Of a DNA stretch of 64,000 nucleotides, positions 17,721 to 27,576 are shown in pieces. Numbering within the stretch: position 1 is the first letter of the stretch; each line of letters begins with the position of its first letter. Below the pieces are notes generated by a model. It saw only the letters and a list, made by a program, of their open reading frames with translations, did no database searches and had not been told where the DNA came from. The translations under genes were made by a program, and so were the position numbers. Origin of the DNA: Lysobacter soli (GTDB lineage Bacteria; Pseudomonadota; Gammaproteobacteria; Xanthomonadales; Xanthomonadaceae); assembly GCF_003382285.1 (NCBI RefSeq), contig NZ_QTJR01000001.1, forward strand, positions 372,001 through 436,000, given 5' to 3'.

Positions 17721-18665
17721 TCAGTTGGCGGAGTGGGCGTAGGTCTTTTCGCCGGCCTGGATCGCCACGTCCAGCCGGTTTTCCGGCGGCGGCAGCGGGC
17801 AGGTCGCGAAGGGCGTGAAGGCGCACGGCGGGTTGCGCGACTGGTTGAAGTCGAGCACCACCTTGCCGCCGACGCCCGGCTTGGCGACGTCGAGGAACCG
17901 ACCCGCCGGATAGCTGCCGTGCCCGCTGGTGCGGTCGGCGAAGACGAGGAACAGCGTTTCCTCGCCTTCGTCCAGGGCTTCGATGCGGAACGTCTTGCCC
18001 TCGCGCTCGAACTCGATCGCGCCCGGGTTCGGCACCGCATCGGTGGTGCCGATGATGTTGGCGATCTCCAGCGTCTTGCCCGCCGGGTGCGGCACGAAGC
18101 GGCCTTCCACGCGCCAGTCGGCGCTGGTCGGCCAGTATTCGACGCCGCGGAAACCGGTGCGAGTCGGGGCATCGGCGTGCTTAACGCGCAGCAGGTAGCG
18201 GTCGCCGCGCTTGATCACGGTCGCCAGCCCCTTGCCGTCGTCGAAACCGATGACGCTGGGTCCGGTCGGTGCGTCGTCGGCGCGCAGGATGGCTTCACTG
18301 GTGAACGGCTGGCCGTCGAGCGTGATCGCCGCGCCCTTCTCGGGCACGAAGCGAACGCGGTTCTGGCTCACGTCGATCATGCCCAGGTGCGACGGCCCGA
18401 CCGCGAGCTTGATGCCGTTGCCGGCCGAGGAGCCGATGTAATGCGAGCCCGGATCGATCCAGTGCAGGCCGACCAGGCTGGTCCACCCGTCGGGCTTGGT
18501 GAGTTCGGTGACGCGCAACTGGCGCACCATGTCGAGTTCCTGCTGGAACGCGGCGCGCTCGGCCTTGGCCTGCTCGGCGCTTGCGGCGTCGTCCTGCTTC
18601 GGCCCGCAGGCCGTGATGGCACCCAGCATCATGAAGATCAGTGCCCCTTTCGCGACTGAAGCCAT
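17721..18665 (-). CDS. DUF1684 lipoprotein
   Basis: A 314-aa predicted lipoprotein: the signal peptide ends in the lipobox GAITAC, giving a lipidated Cys at residue 20. The mature domain has DUF1684 marks: a WTSLVGLHWIDPGSHYIGSS opening, YRGVEYWP-like FRGVEYWPTS, and the C-terminal LDFNQSRNPPCAFTPFATCPLPPPEN. Many family members carry this NPPCAFTP segment; function is unknown. The start codon abuts the mutL stop with no gap, so it is probably translated from the mutL mRNA. Confidence 0.9.
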   Translation of the reverse strand: MASVAKGALIFMMLGAITACGPKQDDAASAEQAKAERAAFQQELDMVRQLRVTELTKPDGWTSLVGLHWIDPGSHYIGSSAGNGIKLAVGPSHLGMIDVSQNRVRFVPEKGAAITLDGQPFTSEAILRADDAPTGPSVIGFDDGKGLATVIKRGDRYLLRVKHADAPTRTGFRGVEYWPTSADWRVEGRFVPHPAGKTLEIANIIGTTDAVPNPGAIEFEREGKTFRIEALDEGEETLFLVFADRTSGHGSYPAGRFLDVAKPGVGGKVVLDFNQSRNPPCAFTPFATCPLPPPENRLDVAIQAGEKTYAHSAN

Positions 18666-20504
18666 TCAACGTCCTCGCAGGAACCAGCGGTCGATGTCGG
18701 GCAGCGTGAAGCGCGCCCAGGTGGGACGGCCATGATTGCACTGGCCGGAGCGTTCGGTGATTTCCATCTCGCGCAGCAGGGCGTTCATCTCGGGCAGAGT
18801 GAGACGGCGGTTGGCGCGGACGGCGCCGTGGCAGGCCATGGTCGCGAGCAGCTCGTCGCGCGCCGCGGCGACGCGCAGCGTTTCGCCGTGCTCGCGCAGG
18901 TCGGCCAGCACGTCGCGCAGCAACGCTTCGACGTCGCCATGCGCGAGCAGCGCCGGCACCGAACGCAACGTCAGCGACTGCGGACCGCTGCGGGTGACTT
19001 CGAAACCGAGCTCGGCCAGCGTCTGCGCCTCGCGCTCGGCGACCTCGGCTTCGCGCTCCGACACCGCCAGCGTCGCCGGCACCAGCAGCGGCTGCGTGCG
19101 CAGGCCTTCGCCGTCGTGCGCGGTCTTGAGCTTCTCGTAGCCGATGCGCTCGTGCGCGGCGTGCATGTCGACGACGATCAGCCCTTCGGCGCTTTCGGCC
19201 AGGATGTAGATGCCGTGCAGCTGCGCGATGGCATAGCCGAGCGGCGGCAGCGTGGCGTCGTCGCTGTGCGGCAATGCGGCGGGTTGGGGGTTCTGCGCGA
19301 ACGACGGCGCAACCGCGGTGGCCGCTCCGCCGCCGCCGTAGAGCGCCGCGTAACCCGCGCGCGTATCCGCCACCTGCATCGGCAGCGGCGATTGCGAGGC
19401 GCGATCGAGATACGTGTAGGCAGGCGCGCCCGCGCTGCCGTAGCCGTCGAACGTTGGCGCCGCTAGCGCATCGTTCGCAGGCATCCCCGCCACGCCCGCT
19501 ACCGTGCCGGCGCGCGTTTCCGCGAGCGCGTTCTGCAGCGTGCGGTAGACGAAGTCGTGGATCAGGCGTGCGTCGCGGAACCGCACTTCGTGCTTGGCCG
19601 GATGCACGTTGACGTCGACGCGCCGCGGATCGAGTTCGAGGAACAGCACGTACGCCGGCTGGCGGCCGTGGAAGAGCACGTCGGCATAGGCCTGCTTGAT
19701 CGCGTGCGCGATGCTGCGGTCGCGCACCGCACGGCCGTTGACGTAGAGGTACTGCTGGTCGGCGCTTGCGCGGTTGTACGCCGGCTGCGCGATCCAGCCG
19801 TGCAGCCGCAAGCCGGCACCTTCGTGTTCGATGCGCAGCGCGTTGCGCGCGAATTCCTCGCCGAGCGCTTCATGCAGGCGCACTTCCGACAGCAGATCGC
19901 CCTCGCCTTTCCAGCGTCGCGACGGCTTGCCGTTGTGCGAGACGCGCAGTTCTACGTCGGGGCGCGCGAGCGCGAGCTGGCGCAGCCATTCCTCGATGTG
20001 GCCAAGCTCGGTGCGTTCGGCCTTCAGGAACTTGCGCCGCGCCGGCACGTTGAAGAAGAGGTCGCGCACTTCGACGGTCGTACCCTGCGGATGCGACTTC
20101 GGTATGACCTCGCCGAGCCGGCCGCCGTCGATTTCCAGCGTCGCCGCGCGATCGCTGCCGTCGCGGCGCGAGGTGAGCGCGAATCGGCTGACGGAGGCGA
20201 TCGACGGCAATGCTTCACCGCGGAAGCCGAGCGTCGCCACGCCTTCCAGGTCGTCGAGCGAGGCGATCTTGCTGGTCGCGTGGCGCGACACCGCCAGCGG
20301 CAATTGGTCGGGCTCGATGCCCTTGCCGTCGTCGCGGATGCGGATCAGGCGGACGCCGCCTTCTTCCAGGTCGATGTCGATGCGCCGGGCGCCGGCGTCG
20401 AGCGCGTTTTCGACGAGCTCCTTCACCACCGAAGCGGGACGCTCGATGACCTCGCCGGCGGCGATCTGGTTGATGAGGGTGTCGGGGAGCTGGCGGATCG
20501 TCAC
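18666..20504 (-). CDS. mutL: DNA mismatch repair protein MutL
   Basis: Mismatch-repair ATPase of 612 aa linking MutS to strand incision. The N-terminal GHKL ATPase is complete: [32 protein letters not shown] and [10 protein letters not shown] variable linker spans about residues 330-420, followed by the C-terminal dimerisation domain. That domain has [12 protein letters not shown], a close match to the DQHA(X)2E(X)4E endonuclease signature, suggesting MutL itself nicks DNA, as in organisms without MutH. It is followed without a gap by the DUF1684 gene and preceded by the amidase terminator. Confidence 0.97.
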   Translation of the reverse strand: MTIRQLPDTLINQIAAGEVIERPASVVKELVENALDAGARRIDIDLEEGGVRLIRIRDDGKGIEPDQLPLAVSRHATSKIASLDDLEGVATLGFRGEALPSIASVSRFALTSRRDGSDRAATLEIDGGRLGEVIPKSHPQGTTVEVRDLFFNVPARRKFLKAERTELGHIEEWLRQLALARPDVELRVSHNGKPSRRWKGEGDLLSEVRLHEALGEEFARNALRIEHEGAGLRLHGWIAQPAYNRASADQQYLYVNGRAVRDRSIAHAIKQAYADVLFHGRQPAYVLFLELDPRRVDVNVHPAKHEVRFRDARLIHDFVYRTLQNALAETRAGTVAGVAGMPANDALAAPTFDGYGSAGAPAYTYLDRASQSPLPMQVADTRAGYAALYGGGGAATAVAPSFAQNPQPAALPHSDDATLPPLGYAIAQLHGIYILAESAEGLIVVDMHAAHERIGYEKLKTAHDGEGLRTQPLLVPATLAVSEREAEVAEREAQTLAELGFEVTRSGPQSLTLRSVPALLAHGDVEALLRDVLADLREHGETLRVAAARDELLATMACHGAVRANRRLTLPEMNALLREMEITERSGQCNHGRPTWARFTLPDIDRWFLRGR

Positions 20505-20600
20505 GGCTTGGCGATGCGGCCCGGCATCGTCGAGGGAATCGCGTTCATCATAGCCGACGCGGCGGCCGGTCTGGCCGATTGCGCAAACGATCGCGCAAAC

Positions 20601-20625
20601 GAAAACGCCCGGGAATGCCCGGGCG
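20601..20625 (-). terminator. Rho-independent terminator between amidase and mutL
   Basis: On the minus strand an 8-bp perfect stem (cgcccggg / cccgggcg, loop catt) is followed by ttttcgttt. It lies about 23 bp after the amidase stop, so mutL may need its own promoter within the remaining 100 bp. Confidence 0.8.
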
Positions 20626-20648
20626 CCGTCTGGAGTGTCGCGGGGCGA

Positions 20649-22325
20649 TCAGAGGCTGCCGCCGCTCGCCTCGCCGGTCGCGTACTGCGCATCCGCGCGC
20701 GCCGCGTAGAGGGTGCCCGGGGGCGGCTGGCGGGTGAAGTAGGTGTTGACACCGTCCAGCACCGCACGCGCGAGCTTGCTCTGGTGCGCGGGGTCGTTGA
20801 GGCGCTTTTCCTCTTCCGGGTTCGAGATGAAGGCCGTCTCGACCAGCATCGCCGGCATGTCGGAGGTGCGCAGCACGGCGAAGTTGGCGCGCTCGATGTT
20901 CGGCTTGTGGTTCGCGCCGACGCGCTTGAGACCGTCCAGCACCTGCCCCGCGGCATCTTCGGACGCCTTCATGTGGCCGCTCTGGGTGAGGTCGAGCAGC
21001 ACCGAGGCAAGCGTGTTGCTCGTCTGCTCAAGCCGCACACCACCGATCAGGTCGGATGCGTTTTCCTTGTCGGCCAGCCAGCGGGCGCGCTGCGACGACG
21101 CGCCCTTCAGCGAGAGCACGTAGACCGACGAACCCCGCGCGGCGCGGTTTTCGGCGGCGTCGGCGTGGATGGAGATGAACATGTCCGCCTTCGCCGCCCG
21201 CGCCAGCTGCGCGCGACGCGGCAGCGGGATGAACACGTCGGTGTCGCGGGTGAGATAGGCCTTCAGGCCCGGCGTCGCGTTGACCTGACGGGCGAGCTCG
21301 CGGGCGATGGCCAGCGTGGCGTCCTTCTCGCGCTTGCCCGACGGCCCAATGGCACCCGGATCCTGGCCGCCGTGACCGGCGTCGATCGCGATGACCAGCG
21401 GACGCATGCCGCGACCGCGCATCACGTCCTTCATCGTCTTGACCGGTGCCTGCGCTGCGGGCGTTCCGGCGCTGGCGGAGGTCGCGGCGGTCGAACCGGG
21501 CATCGGCGTCGGCACGCCGGTGGCGATGCGGGTCGGAACACCGGTGGCGATCGTCGTCGCGACCGGCGGTTTCGCGGCGACCGCAGCGGGAGCGCTCGGA
21601 GCCGACGCCGTCGAAGTGGCCTCCGGCGTCGACGCCGGCAGCATCGGCGTGGCGCTCGGCATCGCCGAGGGCGGCACGGTCGCAGCGGCGACGTTCGCGG
21701 CGGGCGTGGGTACGGAAGGCGCAGTCGTCGCGGGCGCGGCCGGGGTGGTTTCGTTGCGCGCGACGATCTCGGAGATCAGGCGCGTCGTCGCAGCCGAGGA
21801 AGCGGCCGGATCGAACTTCTGCGCTATCGGCGTGGCGGCCGCAGCGGTGTCGGTGGTCGGAGCGGCCGGCACGGCGGGCGTAGTCGTCGCCACAGCGGGC
21901 GCGGACGGTGCGGGCGTCGACCCGTCGCCCGGCCATTCGAGCACCAAGCGCGGGCCGTCGCCGGCCTGCTCGATGCGCGGCTTCAGCACAGCGACCGGCT
22001 GGGCCAGGTCGAACACGATGCGGGCGGTGCCGGGCGACGGTTCGCCGGTGCGGACCGACTTCACCACGCCGCTGGCCGACGGCAGGCGGAAACCGCGCGC
22101 CAGCGACGAGGCAGGAAGGTCGATGACGAGACGGTCGGGCCCCTTGAGGCTGATGACCTTGAAGTCGGCGGCGCGATCGAGGGCGATCTCGGCACGGGTG
22201 CCGGTGGCACCGTCGCGCAGCTCCAAGCCCTTGATTTCACTGGCGTGCGCCAGATTCCAGGCAACCGCCGCGAGCAGCGCAAGGCCGAGCAGACATTTCT
22301 GGACGGTGGCGGCGGTTACGCGCAT
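20649..22325 (-). CDS. N-acetylmuramoyl-L-alanine amidase (AMIN + Amidase_3)
   Basis: Periplasmic zinc amidase of 558 aa that cleaves the peptidoglycan stem peptide during cell separation (AmiB/AmiC type). An N-terminal signal (about residues 1-29) is followed by an AMIN domain with FKVISLKGPDRLVIDLP and PGTARIVFDL. An unusually long Ala/Thr/Pro linker spans about residues 135-310. The Amidase_3 domain has the zinc residues in IDAGHGGQDPGA and ISIHADAA, and the catalytic Glu in VETAFISNPEEE. It sits in the common tsaE-amidase-mutL order, 87 bp after tsaE. Confidence 0.94.
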   Translation of the reverse strand: MRVTAATVQKCLLGLALLAAVAWNLAHASEIKGLELRDGATGTRAEIALDRAADFKVISLKGPDRLVIDLPASSLARGFRLPSASGVVKSVRTGEPSPGTARIVFDLAQPVAVLKPRIEQAGDGPRLVLEWPGDGSTPAPSAPAVATTTPAVPAAPTTDTAAAATPIAQKFDPAASSAATTRLISEIVARNETTPAAPATTAPSVPTPAANVAAATVPPSAMPSATPMLPASTPEATSTASAPSAPAAVAAKPPVATTIATGVPTRIATGVPTPMPGSTAATSASAGTPAAQAPVKTMKDVMRGRGMRPLVIAIDAGHGGQDPGAIGPSGKREKDATLAIARELARQVNATPGLKAYLTRDTDVFIPLPRRAQLARAAKADMFISIHADAAENRAARGSSVYVLSLKGASSQRARWLADKENASDLIGGVRLEQTSNTLASVLLDLTQSGHMKASEDAAGQVLDGLKRVGANHKPNIERANFAVLRTSDMPAMLVETAFISNPEEEKRLNDPAHQSKLARAVLDGVNTYFTRQPPPGTLYAARADAQYATGEASGGSL

Positions 22326-22412
22326 GGACCGTAGTCAAGCACCGCAAAATTAATTTTGCAAGCACTTTTCCCTTACGAATCCGGGACCTGCCGGTCTTTC
22401 CTGCAAATCCGT

Positions 22413-22886
22413 TCAGGAGTCGGACGCAACCTCGTGCCCGGTCGACACCCGCCCGAGCCAGCTGTCGCCGACCGGCGAGCCCGACCGAAGCCGGGCGATC
22501 CGCCCCGGCCCGCGCATCGACATCTCGATGGTGAGGTCGGGGACCGGCAGCGCGCCGGCGCCCCGCTCCGGCCATTCGACGAGCCACAGCCGCACGTCCG
22601 CACTGTCCAGGCCGAGGAACTCGAGTTCGCCCGGATCGGCGATGCGATACAGGTCCAGGTGCCAGGCTTCGCCATCGGGGAGCGGGTATCGCTCGACCAG
22701 CGTGTACGTCGGGCTGCGGATCGCGCCCTGCACACCGAGCGCGCGCAGCAGTGCGCGCGCGATCGTCGACTTGCCCGCGCCAAGATCGCCATGCAGATGC
22801 ACGACGGCCTGCGCGGGACGCGTCATCGCCAGTCGCGCGCCGAGCGCATCGGTGGCATCGACATCGGGCAACCACAGTTCGGTCAT
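22413..22886 (-). CDS. tsaE: tRNA threonylcarbamoyladenosine biosynthesis ATPase TsaE
   Basis: P-loop ATPase of 157 aa that acts with TsaB and TsaD in making t6A37 of ANN-decoding tRNAs. Walker A is GDLGAGKST near residue 33. SPTYTLVERY, HLDLYRIADPGELEFLGLD and LVEWPERG are the family blocks. ATG 22886 overlaps the nnr stop region (nnr ends at 22883), indicating coupling. An earlier ATG at 22922 would add 12 residues from within nnr and is less likely. Confidence 0.94.
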   Translation of the reverse strand: MTELWLPDVDATDALGARLAMTRPAQAVVHLHGDLGAGKSTIARALLRALGVQGAIRSPTYTLVERYPLPDGEAWHLDLYRIADPGELEFLGLDSADVRLWLVEWPERGAGALPVPDLTIEMSMRGPGRIARLRSGSPVGDSWLGRVSTGHEVASDS

Positions 22887-24385
22887 CGCTTCGCTTCCTG
22901 GTTCGAGAAGTGGCGCAGCCACGGCATCAGGTCGCTCGGCAGCAGCCCGCGCTCACCGCCATCGTGCGCGGCGGCATCGCCGGCCGACGAATGCAGCAGC
23001 GCGCCGCATGCCGCGGCGTCGAACGCCTTCATGCCCTGCGCGCGCAACGCGGCGATGACGCCGCTGAGCACGTCGCCCATGCCGCCCACCGCCATGCCGG
23101 GATTGCCGGCGGCGATGACGCGAGGCGTCTCGTGCGCGGACATCACGATCGTGCCCGCGCCCTTGAGCACGACCACGCACGCATAGCGCTCGCACAACGC
23201 GCGCGCCGCGGCGAAACGGTTGCGTTGAATATCCGCGGTGGTGGTGTCGAGCAGGCGCGCCGCTTCGCCCGGATGCGGCGTGATCACCGCATCGGCCGGC
23301 AATGCGAACGGACGCGTCGCCAGCAGATTCAACGCATCGGCGTCGAGCAGCAGCGGCTTTCCGCTGGCGATCGCGCGTTCGTACAACGGAAGGCCCCAGT
23401 CGCCCCGACCAAGCCCCGGACCGAGCGCCACCGCATCTGCGCGATCGAGTGCTGCGTGCAGCGCCTCGATGTCGCCGACGTCATGGACCATCGCTTCGGG
23501 CAGGCGTGCGAGCAAGGGCGCGACATGGCGCTCGCGCGTGGCGACTTCGACCAGTCCCGCGCCGCTGCGCAACGCGGCTTCGGCGCACAGCATGATCGCG
23601 CCGCCGCTGCCGTGGTCGCCGCCGATGCACAGCACGCGACCGTTGCGACCCTTGTGGCTGTCGCGCGGCCGCGGCGCGAGCCAACGCGCGAGGTCAGTCG
23701 CAGCCAGGCGTTCGGCGATGGCGACGACGCCGTCGAAATCGACGGCGTCGAGTTCAAGCGGGGCGAGCGACAACGCGCCGGCATGATCGAGCGCGGCGCC
23801 CGTGCGCAGCCCCGCCTTCGACGCGATGAATTCGATCGTGTGCGTCGCGATCACCGCCGCCCCGGGAGCAGAACCACTGTCTGCGTCGACACCGCTGGGC
23901 ACGTCGAGCGCGAATACCGGCGCACCATGCGCATTGATCGCGGCGATGACCGCCCGCGTGGCCGCATCCGGTTCGCGCGAGAAGCCGATGCCGAACAGCG
24001 CATCGACGATCAGATCGCATGGCGGCAGGCGCTGATCGAACTCGACGATCGAGCCGCCCACGACGGCGAACTCGTCGGCAGCGCGACGCGCGAGCCCGGC
24101 GCGCGGTGCGTGTTCAGGCAGATGCAAGACGCGCACGTCGCGACCTGAGTCTTTTGCGTGGCGCGCGAGCACGTAGCCGTCGCCGCCGTTGTTGCCCGGC
24201 CCGCACACGACCGCGATCCGCATCGCCTGCGGCCAGCGTGCCAGCACGTCGCGCCACGCGGCCGCGCCGGCGCGTCGCATCAATTCGAAGCCGTCGCCCA
24301 GCCGCTGCGCCGCGCGCGACTCCAGCTGCCGCAGCGCCGCGGCGTCGTAGAGCGCGTGAACGAACGGAGCGGCGTCGTGGGGCAT
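22883..24385 (-). CDS. nnr: Bifunctional NAD(P)H-hydrate epimerase/dehydratase
   Basis: Repairs damaged NADHX/NADPHX. The 500-aa protein fuses the epimerase (YjeF_N, residues about 1-215) with the ADP/ATP-dependent dehydratase (YjeF_C, about 225-490). Epimerase marks are CGPGNNGGDGYVLARH and LDVPSGVDADSG. Dehydratase marks are KGRNGRVLCIGGDHGSGGA, the LGPGLGR-like ALGPGLGRGDWG, VITPHPGEAARLL and NPGMAVGGMGDVLSGVIA. It is first of the nnr-tsaE-amidase-mutL series and diverges from queG with 25 bp between start codons. Confidence 0.95.
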   Translation of the reverse strand: MPHDAAPFVHALYDAAALRQLESRAAQRLGDGFELMRRAGAAAWRDVLARWPQAMRIAVVCGPGNNGGDGYVLARHAKDSGRDVRVLHLPEHAPRAGLARRAADEFAVVGGSIVEFDQRLPPCDLIVDALFGIGFSREPDAATRAVIAAINAHGAPVFALDVPSGVDADSGSAPGAAVIATHTIEFIASKAGLRTGAALDHAGALSLAPLELDAVDFDGVVAIAERLAATDLARWLAPRPRDSHKGRNGRVLCIGGDHGSGGAIMLCAEAALRSGAGLVEVATRERHVAPLLARLPEAMVHDVGDIEALHAALDRADAVALGPGLGRGDWGLPLYERAIASGKPLLLDADALNLLATRPFALPADAVITPHPGEAARLLDTTTADIQRNRFAAARALCERYACVVVLKGAGTIVMSAHETPRVIAAGNPGMAVGGMGDVLSGVIAALRAQGMKAFDAAACGALLHSSAGDAAAHDGGERGLLPSDLMPWLRHFSNQEAKR

Positions 24386-24395
24386 CGCGCGATTC

Positions 24396-24401
24396 TATAC
24401 T
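24396..24401 (+). promoter_or_regulatory. -10-like hexamer directly upstream of queG
   Basis: TATACT lies only 9 bp before the GTG start of queG, and no Shine-Dalgarno sequence is visible between them. If used, transcription would begin within a few bases of the start codon. Confidence 0.35.
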
Positions 24402-24410
24402 TGCGATGCC

Positions 24411-25508
24411 GTGAACCCCTCCGTATTCCCCGCCCCCCTGCCCGACTCCGCGCCCGACTACGGCGCGCTCGCGGCGCGCGTGCGCGAACTGGCGCGCGAG
24501 TTCGGCTTCCAGCGCTGCGGCATCACCGGCGTGGAACTCGGCGAGGACGAAGCGTATCTGCGCGAATGGCTTGCGCAGGGCCTCTACGGATCGATGGACT
24601 GGATGGCGCGCCACGGCGATCTGCGCGCGCGCCCGGACGAACTGCATCCCGGCACGGTGCGCGTGATTTCGGTCGGCCTGGATTACGGGCGCGACAGCGA
24701 CGAAGCCTGGGCGACGCTGGACGACAGCGAACGCGCCTACGTCGCGCGCTACGCGCTGGGCCGCGACTACCACAAGCTGATGCGCCAGCGCCTGCAGCGC
24801 CTGGCCGACCGCATCGCCGAGGTCGTCGGTCCGTTCGGGCATCGCGTGTTCGTCGATTCGGCGCCGGTGCTCGAACGCGCGCTCGCGCGTAACGCAGGAC
24901 TGGGCTGGATCGGCAAGCACACGTGCCTGATCGACAAGGACGGCGGTTCGTTCTTCTTCCTCGGCGAGATCTATGTCGATCTGCCCCTGCCCGTCGACGT
25001 GCCGGCGAGCGCGCACTGCGGCACCTGCCGACGCTGCATCGACGTGTGCCCGACGCAGGCGATCGTCGCGCCGTACCGGCTCGATGCGCGGCGCTGCATC
25101 GCGTATCTCACGATCGAACACGAAGGCGCGATTCCCGAAGACCTGCGCGCACCGATCGGCAACCGCATCTTCGGATGCGACGACTGCCAGCTGATCTGCC
25201 CCTGGAACAAGTTCGCCCAACGCACGGACGAGCCGGATTTCCGCGTGCGCAACGACCTGGACAAGGCGACGCTGGTCGATCTTTTCGCGTGGAGCGAGGA
25301 GGAATTCCTCCAGCGCACCGAGGGTTCCGCGATACGGCGCAGCGGCCACGAGCGCTGGCTGCGCAACATCGCCGTCGCGCTGGGGAATGCGCGTTCGACA
25401 CCGGACGTGATCGGCGCGCTGCGTGCGCGCCGCGAGTCCGCCAGCCCGATGGTGCGCGAGCACATCGAGTGGGCACTGCGCCGACATGGAGCAGACGACG
25501 CAGCGTGA
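24411..25508 (+). CDS. queG: Epoxyqueuosine reductase
   Basis: Cobalamin- and Fe-S-dependent enzyme of 365 aa that reduces epoxyqueuosine to queuosine in tRNA. The N-terminal domain has GFQRCGITGVELGEDEAYLREWL and YGSMDWMARH. The cobalamin-binding part has VFVDSAPVLERALARNAGLGWIGKH. Two 4Fe-4S motifs are CGTCRRCIDVCPTQAI and CDDCQLICPWN. The GTG start at 24411 fits the normal N terminus. It is convergent with pgi; an 11-bp palindrome overlaps its stop codon. Confidence 0.96.
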   Translation: MNPSVFPAPLPDSAPDYGALAARVRELAREFGFQRCGITGVELGEDEAYLREWLAQGLYGSMDWMARHGDLRARPDELHPGTVRVISVGLDYGRDSDEAWATLDDSERAYVARYALGRDYHKLMRQRLQRLADRIAEVVGPFGHRVFVDSAPVLERALARNAGLGWIGKHTCLIDKDGGSFFFLGEIYVDLPLPVDVPASAHCGTCRRCIDVCPTQAIVAPYRLDARRCIAYLTIEHEGAIPEDLRAPIGNRIFGCDDCQLICPWNKFAQRTDEPDFRVRNDLDKATLVDLFAWSEEEFLQRTEGSAIRRSGHERWLRNIAVALGNARSTPDVIGALRARRESASPMVREHIEWALRRHGADDAA

Positions 25509-25521
25509 TGCACGCTGCGTC
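25497..25521. terminator. Palindrome between convergent queG and pgi
   Basis: A perfect 11-bp stem gacgcagcgtg / cacgctgcgtc with a three-base loop begins inside the queG stop region and ends 9 bp before the pgi stop. There is no long T run, so it is a probable bidirectional terminator or RNA-stability hairpin. Confidence 0.55.
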
Positions 25522-25529
25522 GCGTTGAT

Positions 25530-27041
25530 TCACCCGCGCAACTGTTCGAGCAGAGCGCGCGTCACCGGATCGTCGGCCTGCGCCTTGCCTTCCAGCGCCG
25601 GAAGCAGACGGCTCGCGACCTGCTTGCCGAGTTCCACGCCGAACTGGTCGAAGGCGTTGATGCCCCACACCAGCGACTGCAGGTACACGCTGTGTTCGTA
25701 CAGCGCGAGCAGCGCGCCGAAGGAATACGGCGTCAGCGCATCGAGCAGCAGCGTCGTCGTCGGACGACCACCGGCGTACGCGCGATGCGGATCGTCGCTG
25801 GACTGGCCGTTGGCGAACGCCTCGGTCTGCGCGAGCAGGTTCGCGTGCAGCGCGCGATGGTTCTGCGGATACGGCGCGTCGGCACGCACCACCCCGATGA
25901 AATCGGCCGGCACGATCGACGTGCCCTGGTGCAGCGCCTGGAAGAAGCTGTGCTGCGTGTCGGTACCGGCGCCGCCCCACCACACGGGCACGGTTTCGAC
26001 ATCGACGGGCGAACCGTCGGTGCGTACGGATTTGCCGAGGCTTTCCATCACCAGCTGCTGCAGGTAATTCGACAGCAGCTTCAGGCGTTCGTCGTACGGC
26101 AGCACCGCGTGCGTCGAGTAACCCAGCCCGTTGCGGTTCCACACGCTGGTGAGCGCGTGCCACACCGCAAGATTCTTTTCGACCGGCGTCTTCAGGACGT
26201 GCGCGTCCATCTCGGCGGCGCCGTCGAGCATCTGCTCGAACGCGTCCATGCCGATGGCCAGCGCGATCGGGAAACCGACCGCCGACCACAACGAATAGCG
26301 CCCACCGACCCAGTCCCACATCGGCAGGATGCGTTCGGCGGGAATCGAGAACGCCTGAGCCGCGCGCTCGACGTTCGCCGACACGGCGTAAAGGCGCTCG
26401 GTGCCGCCCAGCCAGTCGCGCAGGATCGCGCCGTTGAGCAGCGTCTCCTGCGTGCCGAAGGTCTTGGAGATCAGCACCGCCGCGGTGCGCGCCGGATCGA
26501 GTCCGGCCAGCACGCGCTGTGCGGCGTGGCCGTCGACGTTGCTGAGGAAATGCACGCGGAAACGGCCGGGCTTCGGGCCGCTCAGCGCATCCACGGCCAG
26601 ACGCGGGCCGAGGTCGGAGCCGCCGATGCCGACGCTCACGATGTCGGTGATCTCGCTCTTGGCGAGCGAATCGACCAGCGCGCGCATCTGCTTGCGCGCG
26701 TCCAGTGCCTGCGCGTGCGCGGCTTTGGCGACCGGCGCGTCGGACAGATCGCTGCGCAGCGACGTGTGCAGCACGCTGCGGCCTTCGGTGAGGTTGATCT
26801 TCTCGCCGTCGAACAGCGCCTTCAGGCGCGCCGGCGCATCGACCGATTGGGCGAGCGCGAACAGCGCGGCCAGCGCTTCACGGTCGTAGTGCTGGCGGGC
26901 GAAGTTCGCGTAGATCGGGCCCACGCGCAGGGCGAAATCCTGCGCGCGTGCCGCGTCGTCGGCGATCAGCTTCGCCAACGGGGTTTGCTGGATGCGCCCG
27001 GCCTGGGCGCGCAGTTGGCTCAGACGGGAAGCGGCATCCAT
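25530..27041 (-). CDS. pgi: Glucose-6-phosphate isomerase
   Basis: Interconverts glucose-6-phosphate and fructose-6-phosphate; 503 aa. Sugar-phosphate isomerase motifs are present: [48 protein letters not shown], the [14 protein letters not shown] block and [19 protein letters not shown] 27041 lies 6 bp after the panD stop, so it is read with the pan genes. It also supplies sugar phosphates for polysaccharide building, though that link is general. Confidence 0.97.
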   Translation of the reverse strand: MDAASRLSQLRAQAGRIQQTPLAKLIADDAARAQDFALRVGPIYANFARQHYDREALAALFALAQSVDAPARLKALFDGEKINLTEGRSVLHTSLRSDLSDAPVAKAAHAQALDARKQMRALVDSLAKSEITDIVSVGIGGSDLGPRLAVDALSGPKPGRFRVHFLSNVDGHAAQRVLAGLDPARTAAVLISKTFGTQETLLNGAILRDWLGGTERLYAVSANVERAAQAFSIPAERILPMWDWVGGRYSLWSAVGFPIALAIGMDAFEQMLDGAAEMDAHVLKTPVEKNLAVWHALTSVWNRNGLGYSTHAVLPYDERLKLLSNYLQQLVMESLGKSVRTDGSPVDVETVPVWWGGAGTDTQHSFFQALHQGTSIVPADFIGVVRADAPYPQNHRALHANLLAQTEAFANGQSSDDPHRAYAGGRPTTTLLLDALTPYSFGALLALYEHSVYLQSLVWGINAFDQFGVELGKQVASRLLPALEGKAQADDPVTRALLEQLRG

Positions 27042-27047
27042 GGGCGG

Positions 27048-27428
27048 TCAGGCCGCCTGTGCCGGCATCGAACGGTTGGTATGCGTCAGCGCGTTGTCGC
27101 GGTCCACGTACACCAGCGTCGGCTTGTACTTGGCTGCCTCGGCCTCCTCGCACACGCCATAGGCGCAGATGATGACCAGATCGCCCGGCTGCGCGCAGTG
27201 CGCGGCGGCGCCGTTCACCGAGATCACGCCACTGCCCTCTTCGCCGCGGATGGCGTAGGTGACGAAGCGCTGGCCGTTGTTCACGTTGTAGATGTGGATC
27301 TGCTCGTATTCGCGGATGCCGGAAATGTCGAGCAGGCGGCCGTCGATCGCGCACGAGCCTTCGTAATGCAGCTCGGCGTGGGTCACCGTCGCGCGGTGGA
27401 TCTTGGCCTTGAGGATGTTCAGTTGCAT
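27048..27428 (-). CDS. panD: Aspartate 1-decarboxylase
   Basis: Makes beta-alanine for pantothenate; 126 aa. It is synthesised as a pro-enzyme and self-cleaves between Gly24 and Ser25 in YEGSCAID to form the pyruvoyl cofactor. The usual [17 protein letters not shown] terminus, [12 protein letters not shown] and [10 protein letters not shown] are present. ATG 27428 is chosen over 27449 for this standard start. A gap of 148 bp separates it from panC, while pgi follows closely. Confidence 0.97.
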   Translation of the reverse strand: MQLNILKAKIHRATVTHAELHYEGSCAIDGRLLDISGIREYEQIHIYNVNNGQRFVTYAIRGEEGSGVISVNGAAAHCAQPGDLVIICAYGVCEEAEAAKYKPTLVYVDRDNALTHTNRSMPAQAA

Positions 27429-27576
27429 GGATTTCGGCTCCGGCCGCAACGCGGACGCGCTCGGCGTGCAAGGGATTTGGGCAAGTCTAGCAGCGCATGG
27501 CGCGGTGCAACATCATCCGGCCCGCCGGATTGGCGGCGGCGCTGGAACGCTCCGGATCGTGCACGCGGTCGCGCGT

